Shown here one piece after another: positions 24,111 to 32,972 of a stretch of DNA of 42,674 nucleotides (position 1 is its first letter; each line of letters begins with the position of its first letter). The DNA comes from Cytophagales bacterium. GTDB taxonomy: Bacteria > Bacteroidota > Bacteroidia > Cytophagales > VRUD01. The DNA is taken from the NCBI GenBank assembly GCA_019456305.1, contig VRUD01000034.1, positions 1 through 42,674 of the forward strand, read 5' to 3'. Position numbers and translations under genes: made by a program. Under the pieces are notes generated by a model. It searched no databases, had not been told where the DNA came from, and was given only the letters and a program-made list of their open reading frames with translations.

Positions 24111-27100
24111 TTAATTCCTTATTAATTTCTGATTAAATATTTTATTATCAAAATCATAATGCAATATGTATACCCCTTTCACCAGATATGTAACATCAAT
24201 TATTAATTCATTATAACCCTTATTTATATTTTCAGGAATAAAATTTGTGATCTCTTTTCCTAAAATGTCAAAGAGTGAAATTATGATGTCTTCTTTATAG
24301 GGCAGTATAAAAGATATTTTCACCTGATCCTTAGCCGGATTTGGCCGGAGGGGTAAAACCGTGAAATCATCTACAAGCAGCGTACACAATTCACACTGGC
24401 GGTTGTTGCCCGGAATTTCATCTGTCTCATTATTAGGATTATCAGCTATTACGCAAAAGTAGGGAAGCTCGCTGGTCAGGCTTTTTAGTACCTGGGCTGC
24501 AAAATTGTAGTATAAAACTTCTCCTGCTTTTAAAGTACCTGTCCATTTTTCCTTCACAACTAATGATCCGCCTATTTCAAGGATCAGATCCAGGCTGTTT
24601 ATTACCCTTGTTCCTGAATTTAATATCCTTGTTTCAATAGACAGGTAATCTCCATCTTCTGTATAACATACCCAGATTACCTGTGCATCCAGCACCGGGG
24701 GCATTACTTTAATTTCTTTAATAATTGTATCAGTACACCCGTAAATATTACAGGCAATAAGTATAACATTGTAAGTGTTTGTATCAGTGTATTGATGAGA
24801 GGGTGAAAAGCTGGTATCCTTACTACTATTATCTCCAAAATCCCATAAATAACATACAACATCAGCGGAGGATAGGTTCGTAAAATTAACATCTAAAGGA
24901 GGCGCTCCATATTGAGGTTCAAATTTAAAATTTGCATCTGGTATACCATGTATCAGTATAGTTTTTGAACTAGTATCAACACAACCCCGATTTGATACAG
25001 CTATTAATGTAACCTGAAACTGAAAGGTATTAGGAAACAGGAATGCCGGATTTTGTACTGTTGAGCTTCCTAATCCCGCAAAATCCCATTGCCACCCGGC
25101 AATTGAATCATAAATTACAATGCTGCTATCAAAAAATTGTACCGGTGCATTTACACAGTTTGTATCAGAATATCCAAAATCAACTTTTGGTTTATCATAT
25201 ACCAGTACAGGTTTAGTAACAGAAGGGCTGCAACCAGAATCATCTCTAACTGTCAGGGTTACATAAAAAATTCCTGTATCAGCAAATGGATGGATCGGGT
25301 TTTTTTGATATGAAACGCTGGTATCCCCAAAATCCCAAAAATAACCTGTACTATCAATTGGCGCTGAAAGAGTCGCATCAGTTGAATCAAAAAAGAAAAT
25401 GGTATCAGAAATACATTTTGAGACAAATGTAAAATCAGGCACAGGTGATTGCAAAACGCTTAAACTATCACTGAACGTATCCATACAGCTATAATTGGTT
25501 GTCACTATTAATGTTACCACATAATCACCCCCTGCTGCATAGGTATGAGAAGGGTTTTGTAAAGTTGATGTATCGCTGTCTCCGAAATTCCATTTCCATC
25601 CAACAATATTACCATCTCCCGTATCACTTAGATCAAAAAATGTAACAGGAACATCTGAACATGGTAAAGTATCATAAAAATTTGCAATAGGCAGCGCTGC
25701 TATTTTTACCTGCTTTGTCAGGGTATTTTTACAGCCAATCGCATTTCTAACAGCAAGCGTAACAAAATAATCACCGGTAGTGTCATAATAATGAACAGGA
25801 TTCATAGAATCAGAAGTAAAACTATCGCCAAAATCCCAGTACCAGGAAAAAAGGCCTGTGCCTGTTGTACTATCCAAAAAAATCACTGTATCACCTATAC
25901 AGATATTTGTATATCCAAAATCAACGAAAGGTCCCCCAAGTACATTAATTGTATCTGAAGTACTTGTATCGCACCCACTGATGCCTGTTACCGTAAGGAT
26001 AACAATATTAGTACCCGCTGAGTCAAATAAATAAACCGGGTCTTTAAGGGCAGATGTATCTCCACTACCAAATTCCCAATGCCAGGCTATGATTGTATCC
26101 AGGTTGTAAGTAGATGAATTTATAAATTGGATCGAATCATTTGAACAAATACTATCCGGATAGGTAAAATCAGGGAAGGGTTTGAGGTAAATTCTTATGG
26201 GTTTAATAATACTATCAAAACATCCATTAACATCCTGTAAAACTAATTTTACATCATATACACCTGTATCTCCATATTGATGTGTTGGGTTTTGAATTGC
26301 GGCTATTATTGAGTCACCAAAATTCCAGTACCATGAGTTAATATTTACGTTTGTAGTAGAGTCATAAAATAAAGTCGCCTCACCTTCGCATTGGTTATCT
26401 GAAACAAAATCAGGTTTCATAGCAGGCAACACAAAAATAGAATCAATATGAGAATTTACATCTCCACTATCATTATAAGCCAACAAAGAGATATGATATA
26501 TACCGCCCTGATCATAAAAAATATTTGCAGGAATTGAATCTGTCGGGGTGGCTATATTGGCTGTACATGAATCCGGGAAAGTCAGTCTAAATAATTCATG
26601 ACTTGTAGCATGAATACAAAAAGCCAACCATTCTGATTCTTGCTTAGCCATATTAAATCCAAATATATCATTTAAATCACTACTTAAGTTTAGGTCTAAA
26701 GCTTTAGGCTTATTGTTAGCCATAGTTGGGCCAAAATCAAGCCGAAATAACCCGTTAAACCTTGATTCAACAAAGGCGTAAAACTCACCATTATCTTTTA
26801 CAATATGAACTTCGGTTGGGAAATTGACAGGTAATGTGAAATTAATTGGTAATAGACTATCAGTTATTTCAACAATTGTAGGTTTATTAAATAAAGTTTC
26901 ACCAAATTCAAGTTTATAAATTTTATGATTACCAAATGACAAAACGATTCCATACCACTTATCACAATCTTTGATAACTGACAATCCCATAAGCGTAGAA
27001 GCATCAGAAATAATTGTATTATAAACCGTATCTGGTGAATTATTAATTGAATATCCAAAATTTACAGCAGTAATTTTTTTGGAAATACCCGAACTTGAAA

Positions 27101-27734
27101 TAATTGCGATCAAGCTGTCATTATCCTGTACTAAAGTCATACCCCTTGGTACACTTAACGACCCTCCTAAATCTGTTAAATCAGTAGCTGCAGGACTGTT
27201 ATTACTAAGCGAATTTCCAAAATCAAGCTTGATCAATTTGTGATTTAAAACATTAATCACTAAAGCATACCATATTGAATCTTCTTTAATAATTTCTATG
27301 TTTTTAGGACCAAATAAAAGCCCACCAGGGTTACCCAAAGGAACTAAGGTAGGATTATTATTTAAATTATTCCCAAAATCCAACCTAAATAACTTATTAT
27401 TATCTCTACTGGATAAAAAACCAAACCAATTACTCCCGTCATAAACTGTGGTAATGGCATTAGGTTTGAGTGCTCCTGTGATGGTTGTTAAAGAATCAAT
27501 GGATGGAGTATTTATCAAATCCCCCCCACAAAAATCCCATTCAAAGCTGGTGGCAGTGCTATCTGAGGTATTGATAATTGTCAAAATTTCCCCCGGGCAA
27601 ACCGTATCAGGAATTATGAAACTGGCGGTAGGGCATTGAGCAAAAAGAAGCAGTGGCAATAGCAGTGGCAGTAGCAGTACTTTACGGATAGTAAATACGA
27701 GTGAAGAGAAAAAACAAAATTGTTTTTGTACCAT
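24111..27734 (-). CDS. Giant secreted PKD-repeat protein with T9SS type A sorting domain
   Basis: A 1207-residue exported protein. A hydrophobic signal peptide (VLLLPLLLPLLLFAQC) is followed by the start of a PKD domain (SFEWDFCGG). Its loop is interrupted by about 340 residues of propeller-like repeats with the recurring words LDFGNNLNN, LDFGNSLSN, LEFGETLFN and LDFGPTMAN. The PKD domain then finishes (YDQGGIYHISLLAYND). Seven more PKD domains follow, each with a WxFGD-type core (WNFGDS, WEFGSG, WDFGDS, WNFGDS, WDFGDT, WDFAGL, WDFGDN). A CARDB-like domain sits at about 1010-1115. The end (about 1125-1207; LRPNPAKDQVKISF, then KGVYILHYDFDNKIFNQKLIRN) is a T9SS type A sorting domain, so the protein crosses the outer membrane and is attached to, or released from, the surface. 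It may bind glycans or act as an adhesin (inference). Confidence 0.9.
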   Translation of the reverse strand: MVQKQFCFFSSLVFTIRKVLLLPLLLPLLLFAQCPTASFIIPDTVCPGEILTIINTSDSTATSFEWDFCGGDLINTPSIDSLTTITGALKPNAITTVYDGSNWFGFLSSRDNNKLFRLDFGNNLNNNPTLVPLGNPGGLLFGPKNIEIIKEDSIWYALVINVLNHKLIKLDFGNSLSNNSPAATDLTDLGGSLSVPRGMTLVQDNDSLIAIISSSGISKKITAVNFGYSINNSPDTVYNTIISDASTLMGLSVIKDCDKWYGIVLSFGNHKIYKLEFGETLFNKPTIVEITDSLLPINFTLPVNFPTEVHIVKDNGEFYAFVESRFNGLFRLDFGPTMANNKPKALDLNLSSDLNDIFGFNMAKQESEWLAFCIHATSHELFRLTFPDSCTANIATPTDSIPANIFYDQGGIYHISLLAYNDSGDVNSHIDSIFVLPAMKPDFVSDNQCEGEATLFYDSTTNVNINSWYWNFGDSIIAAIQNPTHQYGDTGVYDVKLVLQDVNGCFDSIIKPIRIYLKPFPDFTYPDSICSNDSIQFINSSTYNLDTIIAWHWEFGSGDTSALKDPVYLFDSAGTNIVILTVTGISGCDTSTSDTINVLGGPFVDFGYTNICIGDTVIFLDSTTGTGLFSWYWDFGDSFTSDSMNPVHYYDTTGDYFVTLAVRNAIGCKNTLTKQVKIAALPIANFYDTLPCSDVPVTFFDLSDTGDGNIVGWKWNFGDSDTSTLQNPSHTYAAGGDYVVTLIVTTNYSCMDTFSDSLSVLQSPVPDFTFVSKCISDTIFFFDSTDATLSAPIDSTGYFWDFGDTSVSYQKNPIHPFADTGIFYVTLTVRDDSGCSPSVTKPVLVYDKPKVDFGYSDTNCVNAPVQFFDSSIVIYDSIAGWQWDFAGLGSSTVQNPAFLFPNTFQFQVTLIAVSNRGCVDTSSKTILIHGIPDANFKFEPQYGAPPLDVNFTNLSSADVVCYLWDFGDNSSKDTSFSPSHQYTDTNTYNVILIACNIYGCTDTIIKEIKVMPPVLDAQVIWVCYTEDGDYLSIETRILNSGTRVINSLDLILEIGGSLVVKEKWTGTLKAGEVLYYNFAAQVLKSLTSELPYFCVIADNPNNETDEIPGNNRQCELCTLLVDDFTVLPLRPNPAKDQVKISFILPYKEDIIISLFDILGKEITNFIPENINKGYNELIIDVTYLVKGVYILHYDFDNKIFNQKLIRN

Positions 27735-27788
27735 GTATTATATAGGAATTTTCAATGTTTTAAATGACTTATATTCAAATCTATCCTT

Positions 27789-27809
27789 CCCCGACTTTGT
27801 CGGGGCAGG
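27789..27809. repeat. Element B, free-standing copy
   Basis: The hairpin ccccgac / gtcgggg with a ttt loop is followed by cagg. The same build is found nested inside element A at 11415-11443. Confidence 0.75.
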
Positions 27810-27828
27810 TGTGCTCTTATTCAACAGC

Positions 27829-27911
27829 TACTGGGCTCTGGGTACTGGATTCTGGGTTATTAAGTAATTCTTTCTGACAGTAATCACTCTACCAGTACCC
27901 AGCACCCAGTA
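27829..27911. repeat. Inverted repeat tactggg..ctgggtactgg
   Basis: The arms 27829-27848 and 27892-27911 are complementary except for two bases, separated by 43 bases. The same words occur at 11121-11150. It could fold as a long hairpin in transcripts. Confidence 0.75.
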
Positions 27912-28013
27912 ACCAGCAACTAACTTATTAATTGTACTTCACTTGATATTAAGTGTAATTTATTTCATTAATCAATTATGAAGTTATGTTCTTACCATTT
28001 TTACGCAAATATT

Positions 28014-28067
28014 AAGCTAAAGTTGAGTAGAGACGTTGCATGCAACGTCTCTACTCAACTTTAGCTT
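28014..28067. repeat. Perfect 54-base palindrome forming the stop of fcl
   Basis: The two 27-base halves meet at 28040/28041 and are exact reverse complements. The inner 28 bases (gtagagacgttgca plus its complement) look like the mobile core, because the element inside GT2 (675-702) has the same length and ends. The outer 13 bases (aagctaaagttga) on the right are fcl codons, and they are copied in inverted form on the left. The TAG stop of fcl (28051-28053) lies in the core. As RNA it is also a very strong hairpin downstream of fcl. Confidence 0.95.
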
Positions 28068-28980
28068 TGAACGCTTCATACGTTGATCTTATGCCATTCT
28101 CTAATCCAATATGGTATTTCCAACCTAATGAGTTCATTCCGGAAACGTCTAATAACTTCCTGGGAGTTCCATCCGGTTTTGTGCTGTCAAACTTTAATTC
28201 ACCTTCAAAGCCAACGATCTCTTTTATCAATAACGCCAGGTCTTTGATCGTAATATCTTCACCGGTACCAATATTTACTACCTCTGCTTTATCATAATTC
28301 AACATTAAAAAAACACAGGCATCAGCCAGGTCATCAACGTGTAAGAATTCTCTTTTAGGTTTCCCGGAACCCCAGATTTCCACACTTTGAGCATCATTTT
28401 CTTTTGCTTCATGGAACTTCCTGATCAAAGCCGGCAGCACGTGTGAATTTTTCAGGTCATAATTGTCCCCGGGGCCATACAGGTTGGTTGGCATTACACA
28501 AATAAAATTACAGCCATATTGCGAGCGATACGCCTGGCACATTTTAATGCCTGCAATCTTTGCTATGGCGTAAGGTTCATTGGTGGGTTCGAGCAGACCT
28601 GTTAAAAGGTATTCTTCCTTCAAAGGCTGCGGGGCTAATTTAGGATAGATGCAGGATGAGCCTAAAAAAAGGAGCTTTTTCACACCGGTTTTATATGCCT
28701 GGTGAATTATATTATTTTGGATGGTCAAGTTATCATAAATAAATTCAGCACGATACGTGTTATTCGCTAAAATTCCCCCAACTTTGGCTGCTGCCATAAA
28801 AACATATTCGGGTCGCTCACTTCCAAAAAATTTTCTAACCTCTTGCTGATCTCTCAGGTCTAATTCTTTTGAAGCCCGGTAAAGCAGGTTATCATAACCC
28901 TCTCCTTCCAATTTTCGCATGATGGAAGCGCCTACCATACCCGTGTGCCCGGCTATGTATATTTTGCTGGTTTTATTCAT
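28051..28980 (-). CDS. fcl: GDP-L-fucose synthase
   Basis: Converts GDP-4-keto-6-deoxy-mannose, made by Gmd, to GDP-L-fucose by epimerisation at C3 and C5 and NADPH reduction, in the cytoplasm. It shows [14 protein letters not shown] (NADP-binding GxxGxxG), [35 protein letters not shown] (catalytic Ser), [19 protein letters not shown] (YxxxK) and [13 protein letters not shown], all hallmarks of Fcl/WcaG. The frame is open from an ATG at 29010, but I use the one at 28980 ([14 protein letters not shown]), which gives the normal family start and about 309 residues. The last codons and the stop overlap the 54-base palindrome. gmd is upstream, with a small broken gene in between. Confidence 0.95.
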   Translation of the reverse strand: MNKTSKIYIAGHTGMVGASIMRKLEGEGYDNLLYRASKELDLRDQQEVRKFFGSERPEYVFMAAAKVGGILANNTYRAEFIYDNLTIQNNIIHQAYKTGVKKLLFLGSSCIYPKLAPQPLKEEYLLTGLLEPTNEPYAIAKIAGIKMCQAYRSQYGCNFICVMPTNLYGPGDNYDLKNSHVLPALIRKFHEAKENDAQSVEIWGSGKPKREFLHVDDLADACVFLMLNYDKAEVVNIGTGEDITIKDLALLIKEIVGFEGELKFDSTKPDGTPRKLLDVSGMNSLGWKYHIGLENGIRSTYEAFKAKVE

Positions 28981-29025
28981 TTTTATTATCAATAAATCAA
29001 CAAAAGTCATTTTTTAATACTTTTA

Positions 29026-29160
29026 TTATGTTGCATACTTTAAATATAACTGTGCCGTTTGCTCCAGATGATGTGCAGCTATATTATATTTCTTTTTTTT
29101 AATTAAACCCTCTACCTCTTCAAAAAATTCATCCGCACGTTTTTGTAGAAATTCTCCCAT
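29026..29160 (-). pseudogene. HEPN-domain fragment, 44 residues
   Basis: From the ATG at 29158-29160 the frame reads MGEFLQKRADEFFEEVEG, LIKKKKYNIAAHHLEQ and TAQLYLKYAT, then stops. This is the start of a HEPN domain (helix 1 RADEFFEEVEGLI, helix 2 YNIAAHHLEQTAQLYLK). A whole HEPN protein has 110-140 residues, and the R-x4-6-H nuclease motif of the active ones lies in the lost part. HEPN proteins are normally paired with a MNT nucleotidyltransferase as toxin-antitoxin modules; no partner is visible. It is either a dead remnant or a tiny new gene; I favour a remnant. Confidence 0.6.
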
Positions 29161-29211
29161 TTTGTTTGGTTAGTTAGTTATTTGTTATTAGTCATGGTCA
29201 TTGTTTTTGTC

Positions 29212-29257
29212 ATTGTCTATTGTCTATTGTCAACTGTCTATTGTCAACTGTCAATTA
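29212..29257. repeat. Tandem attgtctattgtcaactg-type repeat at the end of gmd
   Basis: Short words attgtct, attgtct, attgtcaactgtct, attgtcaactgtca follow one another. The last unit runs into the stop codon of gmd (29255-29257). It looks like a slippage-prone dispersed repeat. Confidence 0.7.
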
Positions 29258-30367
29258 TTCATACTGCCCCACCACCCTATGCCCCCCTTCCAGCAAATAT
29301 TTATCTTTACCGAAAAGTTCCAGATCAGATGCTACCATCTCTTTGATCAGTGATTTTAGGTTATATTTTAGCTGCCAGTTTAATTTTTGTCTTGCTTTGG
29401 AAGCATCTCCACGTAAAACATCAACTTCAGTAGGTCTGAAATAACGCTTGTCAACCTTCACTACTTCTTTACCAATTTTCAATTCGTATTCAGGAGTGCT
29501 GCAAGATCTAACCCTGCCAACTTCATTTTCACCCTTGCCTGAAAATTCCAGCTCAACACCCACTTCATTGAAAGCCATGATAACAAAGTCTCTGACTTTG
29601 GTTGCTACTCCTGTTGCTATTACAAAATCTTCAGGCTTGTCTTGTTGCAGCATAAGCCACATTGCCTCCACATAATCCTTTGCATGGCCCCAATCCCTTT
29701 GAGCATCCAGGTTGCCTAAAAATGTCCTTTCCTGCAAGCCAAGAGCAATCCTGGCAACCGCCCTTGTAATTTTACGGGTAACAAAAGTTTCACCTCTCAA
29801 TGGTGATTCATGGTTAAACAAAATCCCATTTACGGCAAACATATTGTATGCCTCACGGTAATTTACAGTGATCCAATAGGCATATATCTTTGCGGCAGCA
29901 TAAGGTGACCTGGGATAAAAGGGCGTTTTTTCAGACTGGGGAATTTCCTGTGCAAGGCCGTAAAGCTCAGAAGAAGACGCCTGGTATATTCTGCATTTTT
30001 TAGTTAAACCAAGAAGTCTGACAGCTTCCAGGATCCTGAGTGTTCCTAATCCGTCTACGTTTGCAGTATATTCAGGGGTTTCAAAGCTTACCTTTACATG
30101 AGACATAGCTCCTAAATTATATATCTCGTCAGGCTGAACTTCCTGAATTATCCTGATAATATTGGTAGAATCTGTCAGATCTCCATAATGCAGCTTGAAC
30201 TTTACGTCCTTCTCATGCGGATCCTGGTATAAATGGTCTATCCTGACGGTATTAAATAATGAACTTCGCCTCTTAATACCATGAACCTCATAACCTTTAT
30301 GCAGCAAAAATTCGGCTAAATAAGCGCCATCTTGCCCGGTTATTCCTGTAATTAATGCTTTTTTCAT
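29255..30367 (-). CDS. gmd: GDP-mannose 4,6-dehydratase
   Basis: Converts GDP-D-mannose to GDP-4-keto-6-deoxy-D-mannose, the first step to GDP-L-fucose. It has the start [20 protein letters not shown], the RRSS loop [28 protein letters not shown], the active site QASSSELYG with Ser and Glu, Tyr-x3-Lys in [12 protein letters not shown], the [15 protein letters not shown] box and [19 protein letters not shown]. With 370 residues it has the usual length and no unusual changes. It starts at the ATG 30367, 48 bases from the divergent kinase. It feeds fcl just downstream, and through it the GT11-like enzyme at 12268 (inference). Compare the paralogue at 7673-8659, which has lost the catalytic Glu. 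Confidence 0.97.
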   Translation of the reverse strand: MKKALITGITGQDGAYLAEFLLHKGYEVHGIKRRSSLFNTVRIDHLYQDPHEKDVKFKLHYGDLTDSTNIIRIIQEVQPDEIYNLGAMSHVKVSFETPEYTANVDGLGTLRILEAVRLLGLTKKCRIYQASSSELYGLAQEIPQSEKTPFYPRSPYAAAKIYAYWITVNYREAYNMFAVNGILFNHESPLRGETFVTRKITRAVARIALGLQERTFLGNLDAQRDWGHAKDYVEAMWLMLQQDKPEDFVIATGVATKVRDFVIMAFNEVGVELEFSGKGENEVGRVRSCSTPEYELKIGKEVVKVDKRYFRPTEVDVLRGDASKARQKLNWQLKYNLKSLIKEMVASDLELFGKDKYLLEGGHRVVGQYE

Positions 30368-30385
30368 ATTTATGAAATATTTCTA

Positions 30386-30393
30386 TATTTTTG
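30386..30393 (+). promoter_or_regulatory. Possible -7 box of the histidine kinase promoter
   Basis: TATTTTTG fits the TAnnTTTG -7 consensus of Bacteroidota primary sigma promoters and lies 23 bases before the ATG, leaving a very short leader. No TTTG is found 19 bases upstream, so support is weak. Confidence 0.3.
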
Positions 30394-30415
30394 TAAAGTT
30401 AAAAAAAAATTAGTT

Positions 30416-31582
30416 ATGAACATCTTTAGTCAAAAATCACGTATTAAAATTTTACTATTCATCGTTGCGTTAATCATTGGCGGAGCTTCTTTGTATTACA
30501 CCAATATGCTGGTTAATAAACTCGCCCTTCGGGAGCAAAAGCTGATCGATCTTTATGCAAATGGGTTGCGGTTTTTAGTAAATTCTGAAAATACCGACAA
30601 CCTTACATTTTTGTTTAACGAGATCATTGAAGCAAATCATTCCATTCCGGTTATATTAACTGATTCTAATGAGGTACTGATCGACCACCGGAATATCAGG
30701 TTTCCAAAAAAATATAAAAAAAAAGAACAATATTTACAAAAAGAATTGGCAATAATGAAAACGCAGCATCAGCCCATTATTGTAAATATTGGTCCGGACT
30801 TAAAAAACTACATCTATTATAAAAATTCATACCTGTTATCACAGTTAAAATATTACCCTTACGTACAACTTACGGTAATCACTATTTTTGGATTTTTGGC
30901 CTATTTAGCCTTTAGCTATTCACGTAAAGCAGAGCAGAACCGTGTTTGGGTAGGTTTGGCAAAGGAAACAGCTCATCAACTCGGTACTCCTATCTCTTCG
31001 TTAATGGCATGGATAACGCTTTTTAAAAATAATCCTCAATATAAAAAAGAGAAATTGATAGGTGAATTTGAAAACGATGTTAAAAGACTCGAAATGATAA
31101 CGGCTCGGTTCTCCCAGATCGGCTCAACCCCTGCTTTAAAGGATGAAAATATTCACAATACTATAAAAAAAATAATCAATTATTTACAAAACAGATCCTC
31201 CAGCAAACTAACGTTCAATGTGTATTCTGAATTAGAAGAACAGGCTACCGCAAAAATAAATACCTATCTGTTTGAGTGGGTAATTGAGAATATTTGCAAG
31301 AATGCCATGGATGCTATGGACGGTGAAGGAGAAATTAAAATACTAATTAATTCACTCAATTATAAAAAGATTTCAATAGATATCAGCGACAGTGGAAAAG
31401 GGATACCCGGTACAAAATTAAAAAAGGTTTTTCAGCCCGGCTATACCACAAAACCAAGGGGTTGGGGACTCGGACTTACTTTAACAAAGCGCATCATTGA
31501 AAACTATCACAGCGGTAAAATATTTGTAAAAAGATCTGAATTAAATAAAGGAACTACTTTCAGGATTATATTAAATAGATAA
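30416..31582 (+). CDS. Membrane sensor histidine kinase, no adjacent regulator
   Basis: A 388-residue kinase. One membrane helix (residues 11-29) is followed by a periplasmic sensor part (30-145), a second helix (about 149-167), and then the H box AKETAHQLGTPISSLMAW with the phosphorylated His187. The catalytic ATPase domain has the N box WVIENICKNAMDAMDG, G1 DSGKGIPG, an F-like PGYTTK and G2 GWGLGLTLTKRIIENYH. The H box with H-Q-L-G-T-P is the form common in Bacteroidota and fits the Cytophaga-type kinases. No response regulator gene lies beside it, so it is an orphan that must find its partner elsewhere. Its convergent neighbour is the metal efflux operon, but there is no evidence it senses metal. 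Confidence 0.92.
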   Translation: MNIFSQKSRIKILLFIVALIIGGASLYYTNMLVNKLALREQKLIDLYANGLRFLVNSENTDNLTFLFNEIIEANHSIPVILTDSNEVLIDHRNIRFPKKYKKKEQYLQKELAIMKTQHQPIIVNIGPDLKNYIYYKNSYLLSQLKYYPYVQLTVITIFGFLAYLAFSYSRKAEQNRVWVGLAKETAHQLGTPISSLMAWITLFKNNPQYKKEKLIGEFENDVKRLEMITARFSQIGSTPALKDENIHNTIKKIINYLQNRSSSKLTFNVYSELEEQATAKINTYLFEWVIENICKNAMDAMDGEGEIKILINSLNYKKISIDISDSGKGIPGTKLKKVFQPGYTTKPRGWGLGLTLTKRIIENYHSGKIFVKRSELNKGTTFRIILNR

Positions 31583-31605
31583 TGTTTTTATTCATCATTT
31601 ACTAA

Positions 31606-32865
31606 CTAATAACTTTTTTTGTTCATCATACTAACCTTCCCCTGTAGTTGTGACGCAGCATCAATTTTAAATACGCCATTAGTTACAATTTCTTCACCTT
31701 CTTCCAATCCTTCTTTCACTACATAGTAATCGCCTGTATCCTCACCCAGAACAATTTCCCTGTATCGAAATGTTGGTTTTGCTTTTTGAGGGTCTTTGAT
31801 ATAAACAACGGCACGTTTTCCCGTCCACAGCACGGCTGATTTAGGAACGATCAATGCACTATCAACACCATGCAGGCTGGTTTTAAGCAAACCTCTTGCA
31901 AACATGCCGGGTTTTAAAAGTTCCTTCGGGTTATTCAATTCTGTTCTTAGAAGCGCTACCCTTGTTTCCGGGTTTATTACCGGGTCAATAAAAGTAATCT
32001 TACCGGTAAATGATCTGCCGGGTAAAGATTGAATGGTAAACGCTACCTTGTCACCCGGTTTAACCCAGGGAATATCGCTTTCATACGCATCAAACATTAC
32101 CCAGATATGCCGTAGATCAACTATTTCAAAAAGAGGATCGCCTTCTTTCAGAAGTTCTCCCAAAGTAATATGCCTTATGGTAACCGTACCTGTTAATGGA
32201 GATAAAATCTCAAAATAGAACTGTGGTTCACCATTATTTTCAATATCATCAATTTGTTTTTCACTTAGATCCCAGAGCTTAAGTTTATTCCTAACTGCGA
32301 CATAAAATTGGGGATTGGAGTCTTTATATTTAATGGCTTCAAACAATTCTTTCTGGGAGGTAACCAATTCCGGGGAATAGATTGTTGCCAATGCCCGGCC
32401 TTTTGATACCCTTTGCCCTGTAAAATTCACGCTCAACTTTTCAATCCTGCCAGGGAAACGGGCTGTCAATTTTGAGATCTTTCGTTCATCTACCTTTACT
32501 TTTCCGGAGAAATATATCTCTTTGAACGGTATCGTTTTTTTTACTATCGTGGTCTGAACTTCCGCAATCTTCATCGCGGTTTCGGTCATCTGAAGATGCA
32601 CAGTCGAATCTTCTTCCGAATCTCCCCCTAATGGCACCAGATCCATGCCACAAATAGGGCATTGGCCTGGTTTATCCTGTTTTATCTGCGGATGCATGGA
32701 ACAGGTCCAGTTTGACGTTTGATGGGTAGAGACCTGATTGGCATTTTCGGCTTTATTAGCCGTTCTGCCAAAGATCAGCCATCCCAAAAATATTCCTGTC
32801 AAAATCAGGATAATACTGTATTTGATGTCTTTTTTACTGAGATCTAATTTTAGTTTCATGATCAA
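31606..32865 (-). CDS. cusB: RND efflux periplasmic adaptor with heavy-metal-binding domain (CusB-like)
   Basis: A 419-residue membrane-fusion protein that links the inner-membrane pump to the outer-membrane channel. A membrane anchor (YSIILILTGIFLGWLIFG, about 15-33) is followed by a metal-binding domain at about 52-79 (WTCSMHPQIKQDKPGQCPIC, then GMDLVP) whose Cys and Met residues would hold Cu(I) or Ag(I). Then come the beta-barrel, lipoyl and hairpin parts (KISKLTARFPGRIEKLSVNF, GRALATIYSPELVTSQKELF, LSPLTGTVTIRHITLGELLK) and the C-terminal domain (GLEEGEEIVTNGVFKIDAAS). All match CusB. It is the last gene of a leftward operon with TolC-type and CusA-like genes. A second in-frame ATG (32859) is equally possible. 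Confidence 0.9.
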   Translation of the reverse strand: MIMKLKLDLSKKDIKYSIILILTGIFLGWLIFGRTANKAENANQVSTHQTSNWTCSMHPQIKQDKPGQCPICGMDLVPLGGDSEEDSTVHLQMTETAMKIAEVQTTIVKKTIPFKEIYFSGKVKVDERKISKLTARFPGRIEKLSVNFTGQRVSKGRALATIYSPELVTSQKELFEAIKYKDSNPQFYVAVRNKLKLWDLSEKQIDDIENNGEPQFYFEILSPLTGTVTIRHITLGELLKEGDPLFEIVDLRHIWVMFDAYESDIPWVKPGDKVAFTIQSLPGRSFTGKITFIDPVINPETRVALLRTELNNPKELLKPGMFARGLLKTSLHGVDSALIVPKSAVLWTGKRAVVYIKDPQKAKPTFRYREIVLGEDTGDYYVVKEGLEEGEEIVTNGVFKIDAASQLQGKVSMMNKKSY

Positions 32866-32972
32866 TTATTTTTAATGAAATATTATTTAAAATACAAAAT
32901 CTAATATTCAATATTCCATAATTCCATTATTCCATCATTTACCCTGCCATATAAATATCGCGCTACAACGCG

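Larger units (their letters stand above)
27735..28050. other. Gene-free spacer of 316 bases filled with repeat elements
   Basis: Between fcl and the PKD gene lie element B (27789-27809), an inverted repeat (27829-27911) and half of the 54-base palindrome (28014-28067). The remainder, about 27912-28013, is AT-rich with no visible gene. The upstream promoter of the PKD gene must be here, but I find no TAnnTTTG box. Confidence 0.7.

Noticed and set aside
526-28067. The palindromes as a CRISPR array
   Set aside because: They are scattered, differ in sequence family, are not evenly spaced and no cas genes are present.
30416-31582. The histidine kinase as regulator of the metal operon
   Set aside because: The genes converge, no metal-binding residues stand out in its sensor part, and it is divergent from gmd; proximity alone is not enough.
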